Below are positions 35,761-47,188 of a stretch of DNA of 64,000 nt, one piece after another. Location: positions 2,728,001-2,792,000 of the forward strand of contig NC_052106.1 in the NCBI RefSeq assembly GCF_012273895.1. The letters run 5' to 3'. The translations under genes were made by a program, and so were the position numbers. Source of the stretch: Zerene cesonia. Lineage: Eukaryota > Arthropoda > Insecta > Lepidoptera > Pieridae. Position 1 is the first letter of the stretch. Every line of letters begins with the position of its first letter. Below the pieces are notes generated by a model. The model did no database searches and was not told the DNA's origin. It was given only the letters and a program-made list of their open reading frames with translations.

Positions 35761-36015
35761 GCACAAAAGTCATAATAACCTCAATAATAATTGAAAGCAC
35801 ATAATTGAAAGAAAATATTCTGTAAAGCATTTCTAGGAAAATTTTATCTTATTGGTTTGAAGTTTAGTTTCGTAAACATTCGCAAAATATTCTCCCATCG
35901 CGTAATTTGATTTAATATTGGACTATCTAAGGAGTATAATACTTCGCTAATATTGTTATTGCTATCGTTTTCATTACTTTGTATCTTGTAAGTTAGGCTA
36001 GCATTTATAAATTAC

Positions 36016-36200
36016 TAGCTGCGCCCCGCGGTTTCACCCACCTAAGTCCGTATCCGTAGGAATATCGGGATAAAAAGTTACCTATATGTTATTCCAGTTG
36101 TCCAGCTGTCTACATAACAAATTTCATTGCAATCGGTTCAGTAGTTTTTGCGTGAAAGAGCAACAAACACACACACATCCATACAAACTTCTGAATTTTG
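36016..36200 (+). mobile_element. retroelement tail (family E)
   Basis: It starts 'ctagctgcgccccgcggttt', continues with 'ccagttgtccagctgtctac' and 'tcattgcaatcggttcagta', and breaks off after 'catccatacaaacttctg'. It matches 54572-54775 (+) and 47425-47605 (-). Confidence 0.75.
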
Positions 36201-36209
36201 CACAGTAAA

Positions 36210-37280
36210 ATTTTCATAAACGTTCTCACTCCTTTCCTTCCTTCTCCTTTTCAATCTCTTCCTTTATCCTTACCTAATTAAATTTTAACTGGTGTGCCAC
36301 CAGATTCTTTACCGACTATTACATAAAAAATATGATTTTAATTGGAAAATGAAAAAAAGAGTAAATATTCATTATTACTATATATACTATTTAAATTTTC
36401 CTATCAAAAAAAATTTTACCTACATCGAACCTCTCAATTACAATACTTTTTTAGTAATTATTTCTACTACAATAATAAAATAAAATCCAACAATTCTAGT
36501 AAACTTGCAATACGGGATCTTCACCCGCCAACTAACCTCAGGATACAAATGATTCGAGATTAAACTGTAACTGATAGCAACTATCTATCAACGCTCTGGA
36601 CCCGCGTTTCATTTATTAACTGTCTTATATGTCTGTTATATATATCTGTGTTAAACGCTACTGATATTTCCTTCTATCTGACATGATTGATAACAGCCAT
36701 GAAACATATGTATGAGGAAAATTCTTGGGTAATTTACAGGTAGGAAAAACCTGAAGCCATAATAATTCATATTAACTCAACTGCTATGAAGCATTCAAAC
36801 ACACGATCACGGGAATCGCTGAAAAATATCGCAAATGCAGTCGATACGCTGTAGATATAAAAAAGACTTCTTCTAATATGCACTATGATGGAGGACTTCG
36901 AGAGGGAATTTTGAAATTTACTTGAGCGCGTCAGATTTATATAAGGGTGCATTAGGTACCTATTGATAAGCACCTCCAGCATATAATTTAGAGAGCGTAC
37001 TCTCTCTGAGATGAGATCAATTGAGAGATGCACTCAGAAAACCCGTAAGATTAGTAAACAAACTTATCATCCCCTCAAAAATCGTTAGATTAATGTATAT
37101 TATATTACAGTGACATCCTAGACAACGATAAATGTACCTGACGCGTTAGAGTATTTCAAAGGCCCTGTTTTTACAATTTTGAAAATTAAAAAAATTTAAA
37201 CATATACTGATTATAAAAAAGAACGATTATTTCCATATTATGTTCTTAGGCTAAAATTAGTCAAGTAAGTGGTTGTAATA
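36210..37280. other. unassigned DNA, possible repeat debris
   Basis: 36225-36330 has pyrimidine blocks and 'gtgccaccagattctttacc', a diverged family B 3' end. At 36780-36855 a short open frame (SRESLKNIANAVDTL) ends in a stop and looks like mobile-element residue. Confidence 0.3.
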
Positions 37281-37284
37281 AGAA

Positions 37285-37392
37285 ATTTTAAAAGAATAAA
37301 TTGATCACGAGGCGAGATTCGAACCCGCGTCTTTTTGCCAAACCGTAGCAATGCCTAGCCTGTCGGCCACCCGCGATCCTGAGCAATCGAAT
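37285..37392 (-). mobile_element. tRNA-derived SINE (family D)
   Basis: The reverse complement has an A-box-like 'gtggccgacaggctaggc' and a B box 'gggttcgaatctcgcc', then 'tcgtgatcaa' and an A/T-rich body. A second copy of the B-box side is at 55310-55345 on the plus strand. It is SINE-like rather than a folded tRNA gene. Confidence 0.55.
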
Positions 37393-37455
37393 TTCTTCTA
37401 CTCTGTCGGTTTTATTTGCCTAAGGACACCCTGGGCAATCTGTTGTGTTACTTTT

Positions 37456-37520
37456 TTCAAGAACATTCTAGTACGTTCTAGTGTCAGCCAAAATTAACAT
37501 GACCTTGATAAATATAAAGG
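37456..37520 (+). promoter_or_regulatory. heat-shock element with downstream TATA box
   Basis: TTCaaGAAcaTTC (37456-37468) is a perfect three-unit heat-shock element. It continues in register with an imperfect unit (GTA) and a further TTC at 37476-37478. TATAAAGG follows at 37513-37520, the usual spacing for a plus-strand heat-shock promoter. A 38-residue ORF begins at 37541, about where transcription would start. No heat-shock protein gene is visible downstream. Confidence 0.45.
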
Positions 37521-37689
37521 CCCCAAATCACTTACTTTAAATGATCAAACATTATCACAAGGGGACTGATTACACAATCGTAAAAGGCGACACAATGATT
37601 CACCTTTTTACTGCAAATAAAATTGTCGAATGTAATCCATTTGGTGCAGGGACGGATTGAAAACACTTCGACTAACTAACGCGATTAAT

Positions 37690-37850
37690 TTTTATTTTTT
37701 TAATTTATATATTAAGTCTCTTAAATGGACCCATCTTAAATGTTCGCTGAAGACAGACGGCGGTAGGGAATTCCACTCTTTGGGAGTTCACACTAAAAAA
37801 GATGACGCAAAGCTTGCGAGCATTCGGTATTTGCAGATTTTAATTCAGAA
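37690..37850 (+). pseudogene. possible LINE-derived fragment
   Basis: One frame reads LKTDGGREFHSLGVHTKKDD, a phrase I associate with repeated lepidopteran mobile-element sequence ('ggnaggngagttccactc...' at DNA level). No intact domain is visible. Identification is from memory of pattern only. Confidence 0.25.
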
Positions 37851-38149
37851 TATTAATTTGGAATATTGTATTATTATTTAACAGCATTGTTGTTAAATGA
37901 GGGACAATTTATGAAAAACTTACGAAAAATTATAAACAAAATATATAATTTTTGTATCTAACGAATTACAAAATGGATAAGCTTTGATAATATGTAGTAA
38001 GTATTAGCTATTATATATAACTTTCATATGTATTTATCTTTATAAACATCTAACGAAACCTACATTTGCAACATTTTGTCAATTTTGTGAAATAAACATA
38101 AACATGTTAAAAACATATTTAAATGTATTTTAGTACTACATTATGGTAT

Positions 38150-38420
38150 TATAAATAAATAAATAAATCTTTATTTCTCCTTAATTATTATACAATTTTG
38201 TTGAGAGTCTCTAGCCTTTATTTTATTTATTTATTTTATTTATTTTATACTTTATTGCACACAAACATTTACAAAAAAAGGCATATATGAAACAAAAACA
38301 AAAGAGACATTATGCACAAATGGCGGCCTTATCGCTAGGTAGCGATCTCTTCAGATTCAGACTACCATATAACATAAAAGAGAGACATTTTGAAGAGGAG
38401 GGTGAGCAAAAATTAAGGTA
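38150..38420 (-). mobile_element. LINE-like 3' UTR with reversed poly(A) region
   Basis: On the minus strand 'gagatcgctacctagcgata' and 'aggccgccatttgtgcataa' are followed by 'gtgcaataaagtataaaata' and a TTTATT-rich complement. This is the common lepidopteran non-LTR 3' end carrying its own polyadenylation signal. Confidence 0.55.
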
Positions 38421-38794
38421 ATTGGAAAAAATTCTGTTAAATATACTTATAGATTGCAGTCAAAATAAATAAACTTATAATGAGGTCATATTATACATAT
38501 ATACAAAAAAGGATTATCAAATAATTTTATACAAGTTAAGGAGAAGAAAACAAACAAAAAGCGACAAAAGAAATAAAAGGAGGAAAAAGCATAGGTATTA
38601 TGTTATCTGTGTATACTACAAACATTTACTGAAGTCTCTAATGGAATCTAATGTAGTACTAAGCTGATTGATTAACAAATATTTATTATAAATTCAGTGA
38701 ATCTTTTGGCGTTTTCCCCAATTCGTTCTCTTTTTTCACGCCCTAACAAAACACGGTCCCTTACGCATTATACCTTTTTAAGTCTCTAAGAGAT

Positions 38795-39222
38795 ATCTAT
38801 ATATATATATATAAAATAAGGTGGTGTTAGTTACACTACTTATAAGTCCAGAACGGATTTGCTAAAATTTTTTGCAGCGGAAGCTTAGAACCAGGAGAGT
38901 AACATGGGAAATTTTAATCCCGGAAATCCCACGGGAACGGGAGCGTGCGAGGAAAACTGCGGGTCTGTCTGCGACTACGCGGGCAAAGTCGCGGGCGGAA
39001 AGCTAGCATATAAAAGAAAGTCGTTTTAGTTGCACTATTTATAACTCAAGAGCGGCTGAACCGATTATGTTGAAATTTAGTATAGAGATAATTTGACACC
39101 CGAGAAAAGACATAGGATAGTTTTAATCCCGAAAAGCAAACGGGAACGGGATCTTTGCCGGTAATGTCCCTGGCCTCTTGCGACTACGCGGGCAGAGCCG
39201 CGAGCGGAATGTTAGTTAATAA
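38795..39222 (+). mobile_element. two tandem copies of a retroelement tail (family F)
   Basis: 38820-39005 and 39020-39215 each contain a 'gttacactacttataa'-like start and 'cccgggaa'-type phrases. They also share 'acgggaacggga' and end with 'gactacgcgggca(a/g)ag(t/c)cgcg'. The units are diverged head-to-tail relatives. Confidence 0.6.
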
Positions 39223-39656
39223 TAATTTACAATTTTACAATATGTTTTATCTATTTTTTTATTTTTCCCATCACAAATGGTTATGTGTACAATATAATGG
39301 TAAATCTATTACTTATGACTAACATTTGTGAGTGACTGGTGCCCGAGAAAAGTATTCTATACTTGTGGTACGGGTCACTCGGTCCACAAAGAATAACAGT
39401 TACACTTATTAAATATGTAATGAAGACACGTATATAATGTAAAGAATTTTAATGAAACCAATCAATTGAAAAATAGAAATAATAAAGTAATATTCTACTA
39501 ATTCTTGTATTATTAGAGCCATTTACATACAGACGCCTTAGAACTTGATGTATGAAGTGGGTAGCTAGTTAATTTCGTTATATAAATATCTTTTAGCGAT
39601 AACACAATTAAAACTATGCAAAGGACAGGAGTTTTTAACAAACAATACCATTTAGT

Positions 39657-39863
39657 TCATAAAAAGCACATAAAACAACATAATTTCCCGGTATTCTCTA
39701 GATACGGTTTGGAGTCATAAAAGTAATTGTACCACGTACTCTTCAGCAAGAAAAACAGAGTAAACTCAGCAAACACCATTATCCTTTGCCCAAAAACCTC
39801 ATATTTACACATCATTAGTTCAAAGGCAACGTGTGACAGACCAAACAATGTACACCTCTAAGG
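39657..39863 (-). other. coding-like hydrophobic ORF, unassigned
   Basis: After an acceptor-like AGTTTCCTTAG the minus strand stays open for about 68 codons to a TGA. It reads a membrane-like stretch (RIMVFAEFTLFFLLKS) followed by a polar part. It has purine-start codon bias but no recognised family and no partner exon. Confidence 0.22.
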
Positions 39864-40611
39864 AAACTAGTCGATTGTCTATGTGTTTAGTTGCTACACA
39901 ACTTTATTCTGTATTATAAATCATTTTGTACATCCAAGTGTTGAAAAAACTTTAACCGGCACACAATGAAAATGCTAATAAATCCGATCGTTCCTTAGTA
40001 GGTGTATTTTTGTATCGCTGAATATATAAACCTATCAGCGGAAACATGTATGGGCTGATGATGATGATGAATATAAAAAAATCAAAAGTGGGACGTTAAT
40101 TTTCTTTTATCTTTATGATCTTATAAATATTTTTTGCGCTAAAATGTCTAGTAACGTACGTTATGTCCGTTACTTTATCACGTGAAAACCACTCAATGGA
40201 TTTCAACGATACCTGGTAGTAATTAATATAGCTTATGAAACGTACTTAATTTTTAATTTACAATTTATATTAGTTTTACTCAAATATTATTAAAAGTAGT
40301 GTAAGAATTTAATAATAATTTAACGTTTAAAATTATTATACGTGCAATTTCTATATGAAACATGGAAAAACCCGATTATAATATTTTTAAAGTATTTACG
40401 AGGTTATTTAATTGTTTAAATTTTCAACTTATTAAAAATAAATACAGAACTTACTTAAAAAACTAAAATTATTCAAATTTTCGTACATTTGTTTCAATGT
40501 TAAACATACACCATTTAAATTCGAAACAAGGCGTGTTAAAAGTGGTGTAATTATAGAGAAATTATGGGTATTTTTTTCTTATCTGTTAGATGGTATCCGG
40601 TATAGTCTGGG

Positions 40612-40655
40612 TATATAAAACGGTGGAGTTTTTATGTACAAAGTAAAAGGATAAA
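40612..40655 (+). promoter_or_regulatory. TATA box and leader of the His-tailed secreted protein gene
   Basis: TATATAAAA at 40612-40620 lies 36 bp before the ATG at 40656, so the 5' UTR would be very short (about 10 nt). An upstream ATG at 40634 probably precedes the transcription start. Confidence 0.55.
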
Positions 40656-43600
40656 ATGAAAATGAAGTTGCTAGTGGTATCGTTGGTGTGTTTTTTAATT
40701 ATTTCTGTGCAATCAGGTTCGTTCATTTTAATCTTTTTAGATATGTAATTTCATTGTTAGGTATATTACGGTATTTTGCGAATTTTAACAATAGACTAGC
40801 TGTTGTCCGCTTCTTCGTTCGCGTGATTCTGAAGCCATAATTCCTAACTCTTTCTCATCGTTAAAAACCATTAAACTTCATAGATATTTATTTCAGTCTA
40901 AAAAATATATATGAAGTTTTATAATTTTTAACACACACTATTAGGTTATCCTTTTCTTAGAGTTCTAGATTTACTTGACAATTTCTGATAGAATTTGCTG
41001 TATAAATACAATATTTTCTTAAGATTTATACCATAATTGACATGATCCATTACAAAATTCAGCTGGGAAAAAAATCCATGTTACTTTAGAAATCAGGATA
41101 AAGAAGAAAGATATTAGAGAAAATATTAGAGTTTATATAAATAAAATATAGCTGTTAAAACATTATGTTATTTTTGTTCTTTGTTCTCGGCTTTTTTGAT
41201 TCCCTAGTCTACATCATTTCAGAAATTGGGTTTTCATTAAATGGAACTTTTAACCCTGGATTCACTATTGGTAAGAAAATACAAAATAAAGTTTGTGTTG
41301 TGTATTAAAACAAACCTCTTCGTTCTTTTTGTTCGTATTTACACTGTACTTTTTGTGGATGTGTTGTTAATTTCTAATTAATTTAAAGATAATACTGTCT
41401 GTGATGAAATAGATTTTGTAATTACGATAGATTAAATAATCTTTTATTTCTGATTTGCAAAAGATAAAAAAAATTCCTAGTCAGGTTTTAAACGTCAAAA
41501 TATAATAATAATGAATAAGCAGTTTAATTTTTATGAGTTTCTTAATTAAATCATGAAAAGATAATAAATACATCAATTCTCAAATATTAAAATTTTGGCA
41601 TTTTAGTTATGTTACCTGCATATCTTTATATAAGTTTTTAGCCAATATTCCCAAAAACGTAAAGGTCTCCAAGTTACTCGATAACTCAGCAGGTTTACAA
41701 CCAAATGGCGGGATAGCATTTGTATTTGATAGGGAGTTGATATCAATTGATCCCATGTCATCTGGAGGTCTGTGGTAACTCCCACTCCAGGGCACGATGA
41801 TGACTTTTTTTTGTAGAAAAGAATTGTGATAAATAAATTTTCTTTTACAAATACTACGTATATATATATATATATGTTTCGCTTAAAAATGCTCTGTAAA
41901 TATAATTAATTGTGCTGAGGACTTCATTATATGACAACGTGACTGTGTGTCTGGTAAACAAAACTATAACGAAATATTCATGGAGAGATTTAGTAAACTA
42001 TATCAATCTCTCTCGTCTGTAACACTTATATCATAAAATATAATGTGAAAACTAGAGAAAACTCGATCAATGTACGAGAATGAGATAGGGAAAGAGTTTG
42101 TGTCTCCATGTACCGAAAAAAGTATTATAAATTTATGTTAGGGACTTTGGCGTCAGAAGTGTATTTGTTATCTTAAATTTAACACTTATTCGTATAATAT
42201 TTGTAAGTAAGTGCCTTTGTAACTAGGAACTGAAATCTAATGCCAACTTTATTAAAAGCTAGAGAGCGTCTAGTCTACTATCACCAATATAAGCTCTATT
42301 GTAATATAACTAAATGAATAGATAGTCAGGGAGCACATTATCTTTGGTCAATATGGACTTTAATATATGAAAGAGAGTCATAACTTCGAATGAATATGTG
42401 TCATGAAATGTTAAATAAAAATAATGTAATTTAAACAACAGTTTAAATTGCATATCATTTTATGTATATTCTAAGCTCACTAATATTATAAGTGTGAATG
42501 TGTATATTTGCTAGTTTGTTTGTTCTTATTTCACGTTGCAAAGGCTTTATGATATTATTTTATGACAGGAAATAGTAAGGAGCCGAGTGACATAGGCTAC
42601 TTTTATGGCAACTATATTTACTTTTATGGAAAACATCTCAGTCATATGGGGAGATCCATAACGCAGCGCATTTCAGTCATTCAAAAAAGTTGTGAATTCC
42701 GATAGATTTTGCTCTATTAAATTTGTGACATTTTCAACAAACAAATGTTATTAATCTTTGACATCGCGAGAGAAGTCGCGAACAATAGCAAGTTGTAAAT
42801 AAATCGCATACTATCTAATTCAGAGTTATATAGTTGATATTTAATAATCTGTGGAGCAAATTTATTTTTAATACCATTCCGACAAATTCCACGTATAAAC
42901 ATATTAAATTTGTAATAAGACAGTCTCTTGAACTATAATTGCGAACGACGAAAGATGGAGCCGTCTCAGCTGTGTTGATGATACTGGAAACGGAATTAAA
43001 TTTCTATTACACTCATGCCAGCTACATGAACGATAATATAGAAGTTTGAAAATGAACATATTCTTAAATTGAAAACGTTATTTACATATATCTTGTAGTA
43101 TTTTGTTAAAATTAAGAATTGAAATTGTTACATAGCCAAATTGTCACTAAGGTTTTTTTAATTGTCCTTCTTTGGATATTTTAAAGCCAGAGTTATATAG
43201 ACTTGGTCTGAACTAACACTATTGATTTTCACATAAAAATACGATCTCAAAGAACAGTAATTATTTAGAAATTAAGGGACGCGATTTATTCACATTACAG
43301 CGAGCCTGGTCACGGGGAAACAAATCGCGATTAAAATCCGTTTAAAAGTCTTTAATTACTAAATGTATACTCGCGTAAATCAAACCCAAGAAAATACTAA
43401 CAGTAATTATTTTATACCACAGGTATAATACTATACTAACTTTCGCTCGTGGCTACAGTGCCGTTCCTAAAACTCATTTTCTCCGGTATATCACTCCCTT
43501 CAAGTGATACGTTCTTTCTCAGTCTTTGTCACAGTTGGTAATGGAGCTGGTGGGACTCCTGATGGTAAGAGCTACCACCGCCCATGAACATTTAGAGAGG

Positions 43601-44925
43601 CATAAGGTCCATCGCAGACCTTACACATCTACAAATGGATTGAGGACTTAATATTTTAAAATAAATTGGGAAGGGATTAACCAGTTCCAATTCGTGCCCA
43701 AGCGTGCTCGACTACCACATACAAAAACTACAGAGTTACTATCGCTTTAATGATATTAGTGGAGATTGGAGAAGACATCTCCGAAATCATGCTTACAAAC
43801 TGAAGATAATATAATATTATGCTAGACTTTACTCAGTGTCTTCATTTTAATGCTGTGTTAAATAGTCTTAGTATTTCAAGCAGATAAGTATATTGCAAAT
43901 GCGGAACACTGTTTTGTGCGCTAATACCCACTTGACCCTTTTTCCAAGGATCCTTTCTACTGTGACAAATGTGTATATATGAACATTTAAAGGAAAAAGG
44001 AACTTTATTTTTTTTATATTATCTTAGAAGAAAAGTCATTTTAAAATTTAAATGTTGTCATAATATCTTATTGAACGCTAAACCGTTTGACAGAAATCAG
44101 AATTCAGAACCATGGATTGACAATTTTACGGTTTCGTGACTACAAATAAAAATTATAAAACAATTTTAACTGTTCGCAGTTATTCCATCAAATACCAATG
44201 TTGTTAGGGATTTTGAATAAAAGCATCAAAGCATTTCTGTATTTCGTTTAAGCAGAACAATCATACTCTTACTAGTTTAGCTAACATATCATAGATGGCG
44301 CTATAATCAATTTTCAGGTGGTGCCAGAAAACACGACTCCCGCGTTAAGGAAAAAGAAACTGGTGAGGTAGAGTGGCCGAAACCAGATAACATAAATAAT
44401 TTCTCCGTACCTGATAGTTTTAAAAATGGTACGGATTCTACAGATGACTCACACAATGATATCAATGATAATGCAGTAAGTAAGGCGTGTGGGTGTTCTG
44501 GGGTAGGTTTGTTTGCTAGGTTTACTAACTGCTTGTAATTTTTATTGCTATTATATTTATTAATTATAAATTATATTGATTAATGCTACTTTCTCAACAA
44601 CATATGAAGTTGAGAGTCTTAAATGTTATATGCATAAAAGAAAATATGTTATAAGATTAAAATACAAAAGGTAAATAGTTAGTTATGTTTTTTAATTTAA
44701 AAAAATGGAATCTTTGCAGCATTAATATATTATTTCTTTGTTTTTACTAACAAATTTGTTTCAGAAATATTTTACCGAATGAAATAATTGCAAACTTGAA
44801 AGTGTTTTTGTTAAACATAAGTAGATAATAATCATATCAATATAAAATGAAAAATCATTCTATTTCAGGCGAAATCAGCTCACGGAAGAAGCTCGAAAAG
44901 CCATCACAAAAACAGTCATCACTAA
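40656..44925 (+). CDS. small secreted protein with His/Ser-rich tail, 107 aa, four exons
   Basis: Exons: 40656-40716, 41223-41270, 44318-44475, 44869-44925. Junctions are GT-AG with phases 1, 1, 0 (TCAG|GTTCGT; ATTTCAG|AA; ATTG|GTAAGA; TTTTCAG|GT; TGCA|GTAAGT; ATTTCAG|GC). Exon 1 encodes a textbook signal peptide (MKMKLLVVSLVCFLIISVQS). The mature protein is about 87 residues, without Cys. It starts with a Gly/Phe-rich part (GFSLNGTFNPGFTIG), has a charged middle, and possible N-glycosylation sites NGT, NFS and NGT. Exon 4 adds a basic His/Ser tail ending SHHKNSHH. An alternative acceptor (TTTGTTTCAG at 44764) would end the protein after only KYFTE. Extracellular; family not recognised. An opposite-strand exon-like block (41616-41769) lies in intron 2. 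Confidence 0.75.
41616..41769 (-). other. exon-like block, 51 codons, unassigned
   Basis: On the minus strand it is bounded by TTACCACAG and a strong donor (ATGCAG|GTAACA) and stays open throughout in one frame (starting PPDDMGSIDINSLSNT). The end, TFTFLGILAKNLYKDMQ, weakly recalls the 'FLG.l.Ak.l.D' helix of HECT ubiquitin ligases. The pyrimidine tract is poor and no partner exon was found. It lies inside intron 2 of the plus-strand gene at 40656. Confidence 0.3.
41830..43500. other. intron 2 of the His-tailed protein gene, AT-rich
   Basis: I see nothing assignable except a short block at about 43290-43330 ('cattacagcgagcctggtcacgggga'). Its reverse complement, diverged, is at about 55840-55870, so it is part of an unnamed dispersed repeat. 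Confidence 0.35.
43515..43725 (-). mobile_element. family B copy, internally shortened
   Basis: 'Ggtggga ctcctgatggtaag', 'ccaccgcccatgaaca' and '...ccaattcgtgcccaagcgtg ctcgactacca' match the ends of family B in reverse orientation. It lies in intron 2 of the gene at 40656. Confidence 0.65.
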
Positions 44926-44929
44926 ATGA

Positions 44930-47090
44930 CTATAACTAATGTCAAATAATTGTACGTACTCACATAATTATAAAGTAAACAGTGCCTACGTTTGTTGTTT
45001 TTATTTATAGAATTGTCTCAAAAGAATAGTTATACGATACAATAAGTTTGTATATTGTAGTTAAAACGTCATAAATTAAGAGAGAGATTCTACTTTCAAT
45101 TTTAAAGACGCTTATTGACTTTGAAGGATAATTCATTTATGTTACAAGCTTCTGGATGAAACGAGAAAAGAAAACACCCTGAGCCAAATAAATATGTTAT
45201 TATTTCATGGTGATCACGTGGTACATTGCAAGGTAAAAACTTATTTTAATGAGCTCAACTAAAAATATAATCAGCTAATTTGTCTCAGTTGCTTACAAAA
45301 ATAATTTAAATAAGTAAATTATTAAAGCAGAAAAAAAAAGATTTCAGGAGTAGAGGTTAGTTTCAAATATAAAGGTGCAGCTAATACGAGCTAATACTCG
45401 TAAAAGAGTATTAAAAAATACAAATAATTTAGTGTTAACTATAACAATATGGTTTTGGCGCCAAAAGCTTATAGATAAAAAAAGGAGTCAGGATTTTGGG
45501 ACGCTGAATTTAAATACTATTTTATTAGTTATTATGCTTGTCTCTCAGTGTCTTTTAATTCTTCTTGAGCACACAGCTGTAGCATTTTAAGCAGCATGCA
45601 ACTTCATAAAATTATAAGGACAAGTACGGAAATTGGCATCGCTTAAAAATTTAATTGTCTTCTGTTATTTTACGAACTTACTCTTGTATTGAAGCATTTA
45701 GGAAATGAGTGGGTCGTTTAAGTGTCTCACATTAATATAATAATAGAAAAATTTTTCCTTCTATCACACATATTTTCTTTTAGCTTAGCTTTCCTTACTT
45801 TTTCCATTACGTTATAAATTTACTTACTATGTACGCTTACGCACACTTTCGGAATATACATTGAAAGGCAGTGATCCTGTCGGCTGTCACATTGCATCGC
45901 CAACTAGTTTGAGCAGCGTGGGGGTGACACTTGAATAGGCACGTGTCTTCAAATTTACGAAACACCGAGTGCTAAATATGTGCTTTTATTACGTAAATAT
46001 GTGAATTTCCACAGTGCCTTTCGAGGAAAAGTAATTTTATATGGTATTTCGATATTGTAAAATGTCCTACTAAAATAGATAGTCTAACCTAACCTAAGCA
46101 ATGATTTAATAGATTTTAAAATTTTTCCATTTTTTTTTATCCCTGAGTCAAAATTTTTACGACATTCGACATCAACTAACCTACATTTGGCTGACGTGGT
46201 TGTTATTATTGTCTTATTATTGTTTAAACACACATATAAGTAGGTCTGAGTCTCTGCAGTACGAACATCTATGACCTGTTGTATGTGTATGCTCTGACAT
46301 ATAAAAAAATGTATTTACTAGACAAACCATATAAGAATTGATTTCAAAGAGAGAATACAATTAAACAATCAGATTAAATTTATCTGACCAATTGAAGTAA
46401 TTTACCGTTAATTTTGAGGAGTAATATTATCATTTTCGTGGGCTTGTCAGATCAAAGGGTTAATTTGTTTTCTGGCATTCAGAGCGTTTCTCGTGACAAT
46501 TGGTAAATTAAGACTAATTAAGCTTTGTGTATTTAATAAGGAACGGCAGTTTCAGTATCATCAATTCATCGTATTTATTAAGATACTATATATATATTAG
46601 ATTATTATTATTATATATATATTAGATTTGTTATTTAAAGGACTCAGCTAAAAACAAACAGTTCAAATTATATTATCGATTGTAGAACAGGGACATCAAA
46701 GGTATCAGGTGAAATAAAACCTTATTATAATAACTGCTGCTGTAATTGGCAAAATATAAAGATATACTATAAAATACTAAGCAATTAAGTGCTTATTATA
46801 TATATCTTTAATTGTACAGAGTTTAATATAAATAGGACTTACAGTTAGATCATTCAGGACTTTCTAAATAAATAATATAGGATATGAAGAACCCCTTTCT
46901 TAGGGATTTCTTAAACGTGCGTGCTGCAATTCAAAAGGCAGACTAACTTTACTGCCTTTGTTAAAGACTAGTCTATTGTGAAAATGAAATCTTACCAGGG
47001 CACAGAGCTGGTTTATTCCTAATAAATTCTTTATTGTTGAGTACACTTCATTTTCTTAATACATAAAAATAAAATCAAAATGTAAAATAT
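44930..47090. other. intergenic DNA between convergent secreted-protein genes
   Basis: Mostly AT-rich. 45840-46000 is a GC-richer island with an E-box (CACGTG), a TGACA motif and a CACTTGAAT motif, which may be regulatory. 46080-46100 has two TAACC repeats. 46580-46630 holds a duplicated 'atatatatattagatt'. No gene is supported. Confidence 0.35.
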
Positions 47091-47188
47091 TTTATTAGAA
47101 TCATGAAACAAAGGAAATATAACAGTGACTATTAGATTTACACTAAATATACATTTTTCTGACGAGTCTGAATGTACATATTTCTATA

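Noticed and set aside
46083..46098. TAACC/TTAGG-type repeats as telomeric sequence
   Set aside because: Only two units occur here, and about two at 20524 and 48777. This is normal background in insects.
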